A DNA stretch of 35,048 bases from Bacteroidales bacterium (GTDB taxonomy: Bacteria > Bacteroidota > Bacteroidia > Bacteroidales > UBA932), in contig JAFYZZ010000037.1 of assembly GCA_017548445.1 (NCBI GenBank), positions 1 through 35,048 of the forward strand. The letters are read 5' to 3'. The position numbers were made by a program, and so were the translations under genes. Below the pieces are notes generated by a model. That model saw only the letters and a list, made by a program, of their open reading frames with translations, was not told where the DNA came from and did not search any database. Below are positions 34,726 through 35,048 of the stretch, one piece after another; the stretch's first letter is position 1; each line of letters starts with the position of its first letter.

Positions 34726-35048
34726 ATGGTCGTGCGGAAGGACATCGTGGCGGTTTCAATCCCTTTTTCAGCAGGAGTGGTCACGGCGGCACTGATGCCG
34801 CCCGGGGGTGATGCGCCGTACTGGCTCGCCGCGGGCACCTGCCTCGCGGCGGCGGGCCTGCTGGCGTATGCCCAGCGTCCCGGGAAGGACGCTCCCGTCA
34901 ACACCGTACTCAATGAAACCCTGACGAACGGCATGTCGGAAGGAGAGTCTTTCCGGGCGATAGACCGGGAGGTCCGCGAATTCATGAGGTTCTGGGGCAT
35001 ACAGGGCATCTCCCTTTCAGTGATGCGCAACGATTCGCTGATGTTCTC
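34726..35048 (+). CDS. Probable serine hydrolase (class C beta-lactamase-like), N-terminal part, runs off the window
   Basis: The first 107 residues are seen. They have two hydrophobic segments (~7-24 and ~32-47) that would anchor the protein, a linker, and then AIDREVREFMRFWGIQGISLSVMRNDSLMF, which resembles the start of Bacteroidales beta-lactamase-family serine hydrolases (penicillin-binding-protein-like or esterase). The SxxK and YxN motifs lie beyond the window, so the class is not proven. It is divergent from ackA. Confidence 0.55.
   Translation, partial: MVVRKDIVAVSIPFSAGVVTAALMPPGGDAPYWLAAGTCLAAAGLLAYAQRPGKDAPVNTVLNETLTNGMSEGESFRAIDREVREFMRFWGIQGISLSVMRNDSLMF

Overview
The window is a gene-dense, high-GC stretch of a Bacteroidales-type (Bacteroidota) chromosome. 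Three things point there. (1) Family content: DUF4293, a short DUF3822-like protein next to rsmD, a DUF2807/GIN protein behind an ECF sigma factor, YitT paralogues beside leuS, and lipoproteins with SPOR or FKBP domains. (2) Promoters: almost every transcription unit starts behind the Bacteroidota -7 box TAnnTTTG, and three units have a perfect TTTG -33 box 20-21 bases upstream. (3) Shine-Dalgarno sequences are weak or absent. The genus cannot be fixed from sequence reading alone; a high-GC uncultured gut lineage is my guess.

Layout. 1-777: 5' part of dnaK (minus), divergent from a near-leaderless RluA-type pseudouridine synthase (896-1621). 1614-2600: a membrane-bound AraC-type regulator. 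9141 down to 2697 (minus): SPOR lipoprotein, M28-like/TonB-C fusion, leuS and two YitT paralogues, tightly packed. 9184-10302: CapA-like protein. 14208 down to 10309: gyrA and a TPR protein. 14289-14843: stand-alone double Clp-N protein. 17038 down to 14857: membrane LytTR regulator, DUF4293 protein, nucleoside phosphorylase. 17110-18354: KAS II-type ketoacyl synthase. 20564 down to 18351: GNAT-like protein and prfA. 21929 down to 20628: CoA-transferase. 21979-22770: mazG. 26868 down to 22765: nrnA-like DHH phosphoesterase, tandem FKBP lipoprotein, MATE transporter, cytidylate-kinase-like protein. 26973-30566: pseudopilin-like membrane protein, DUF3822-like, rsmD, then ECF sigma factor, putative anti-sigma factor and DUF2807 protein. 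34653 down to 30573: ackA, pta, VOC protein, SDR. 34726 to the end: start of a probable serine hydrolase.

The window is mostly housekeeping: translation (leuS, prfA, rsmD, pseudouridine synthase), DNA topology (gyrA), chaperone (dnaK), nucleotide hygiene (mazG, nrnA, nucleoside phosphorylase) and acetate/CoA metabolism (ackA-pta, CoA-transferase). I see no phage, insertion sequence, CRISPR array, tRNA or rRNA. No gene-free stretch exceeds about 120 bases. I did not find a clearly new defence or mobile system. The points most worth a second look are an apparently metal-dead M28 peptidase fused to a TonB C-terminal domain, an ATPase-less double Clp-N protein sharing a promoter region with gyrA, an ECF sigma/anti-sigma/DUF2807 envelope module that lacks the usual promoter box, a pseudopilin-like protein in the rsmD operon, and the very regular promoter and convergent-stop architecture.
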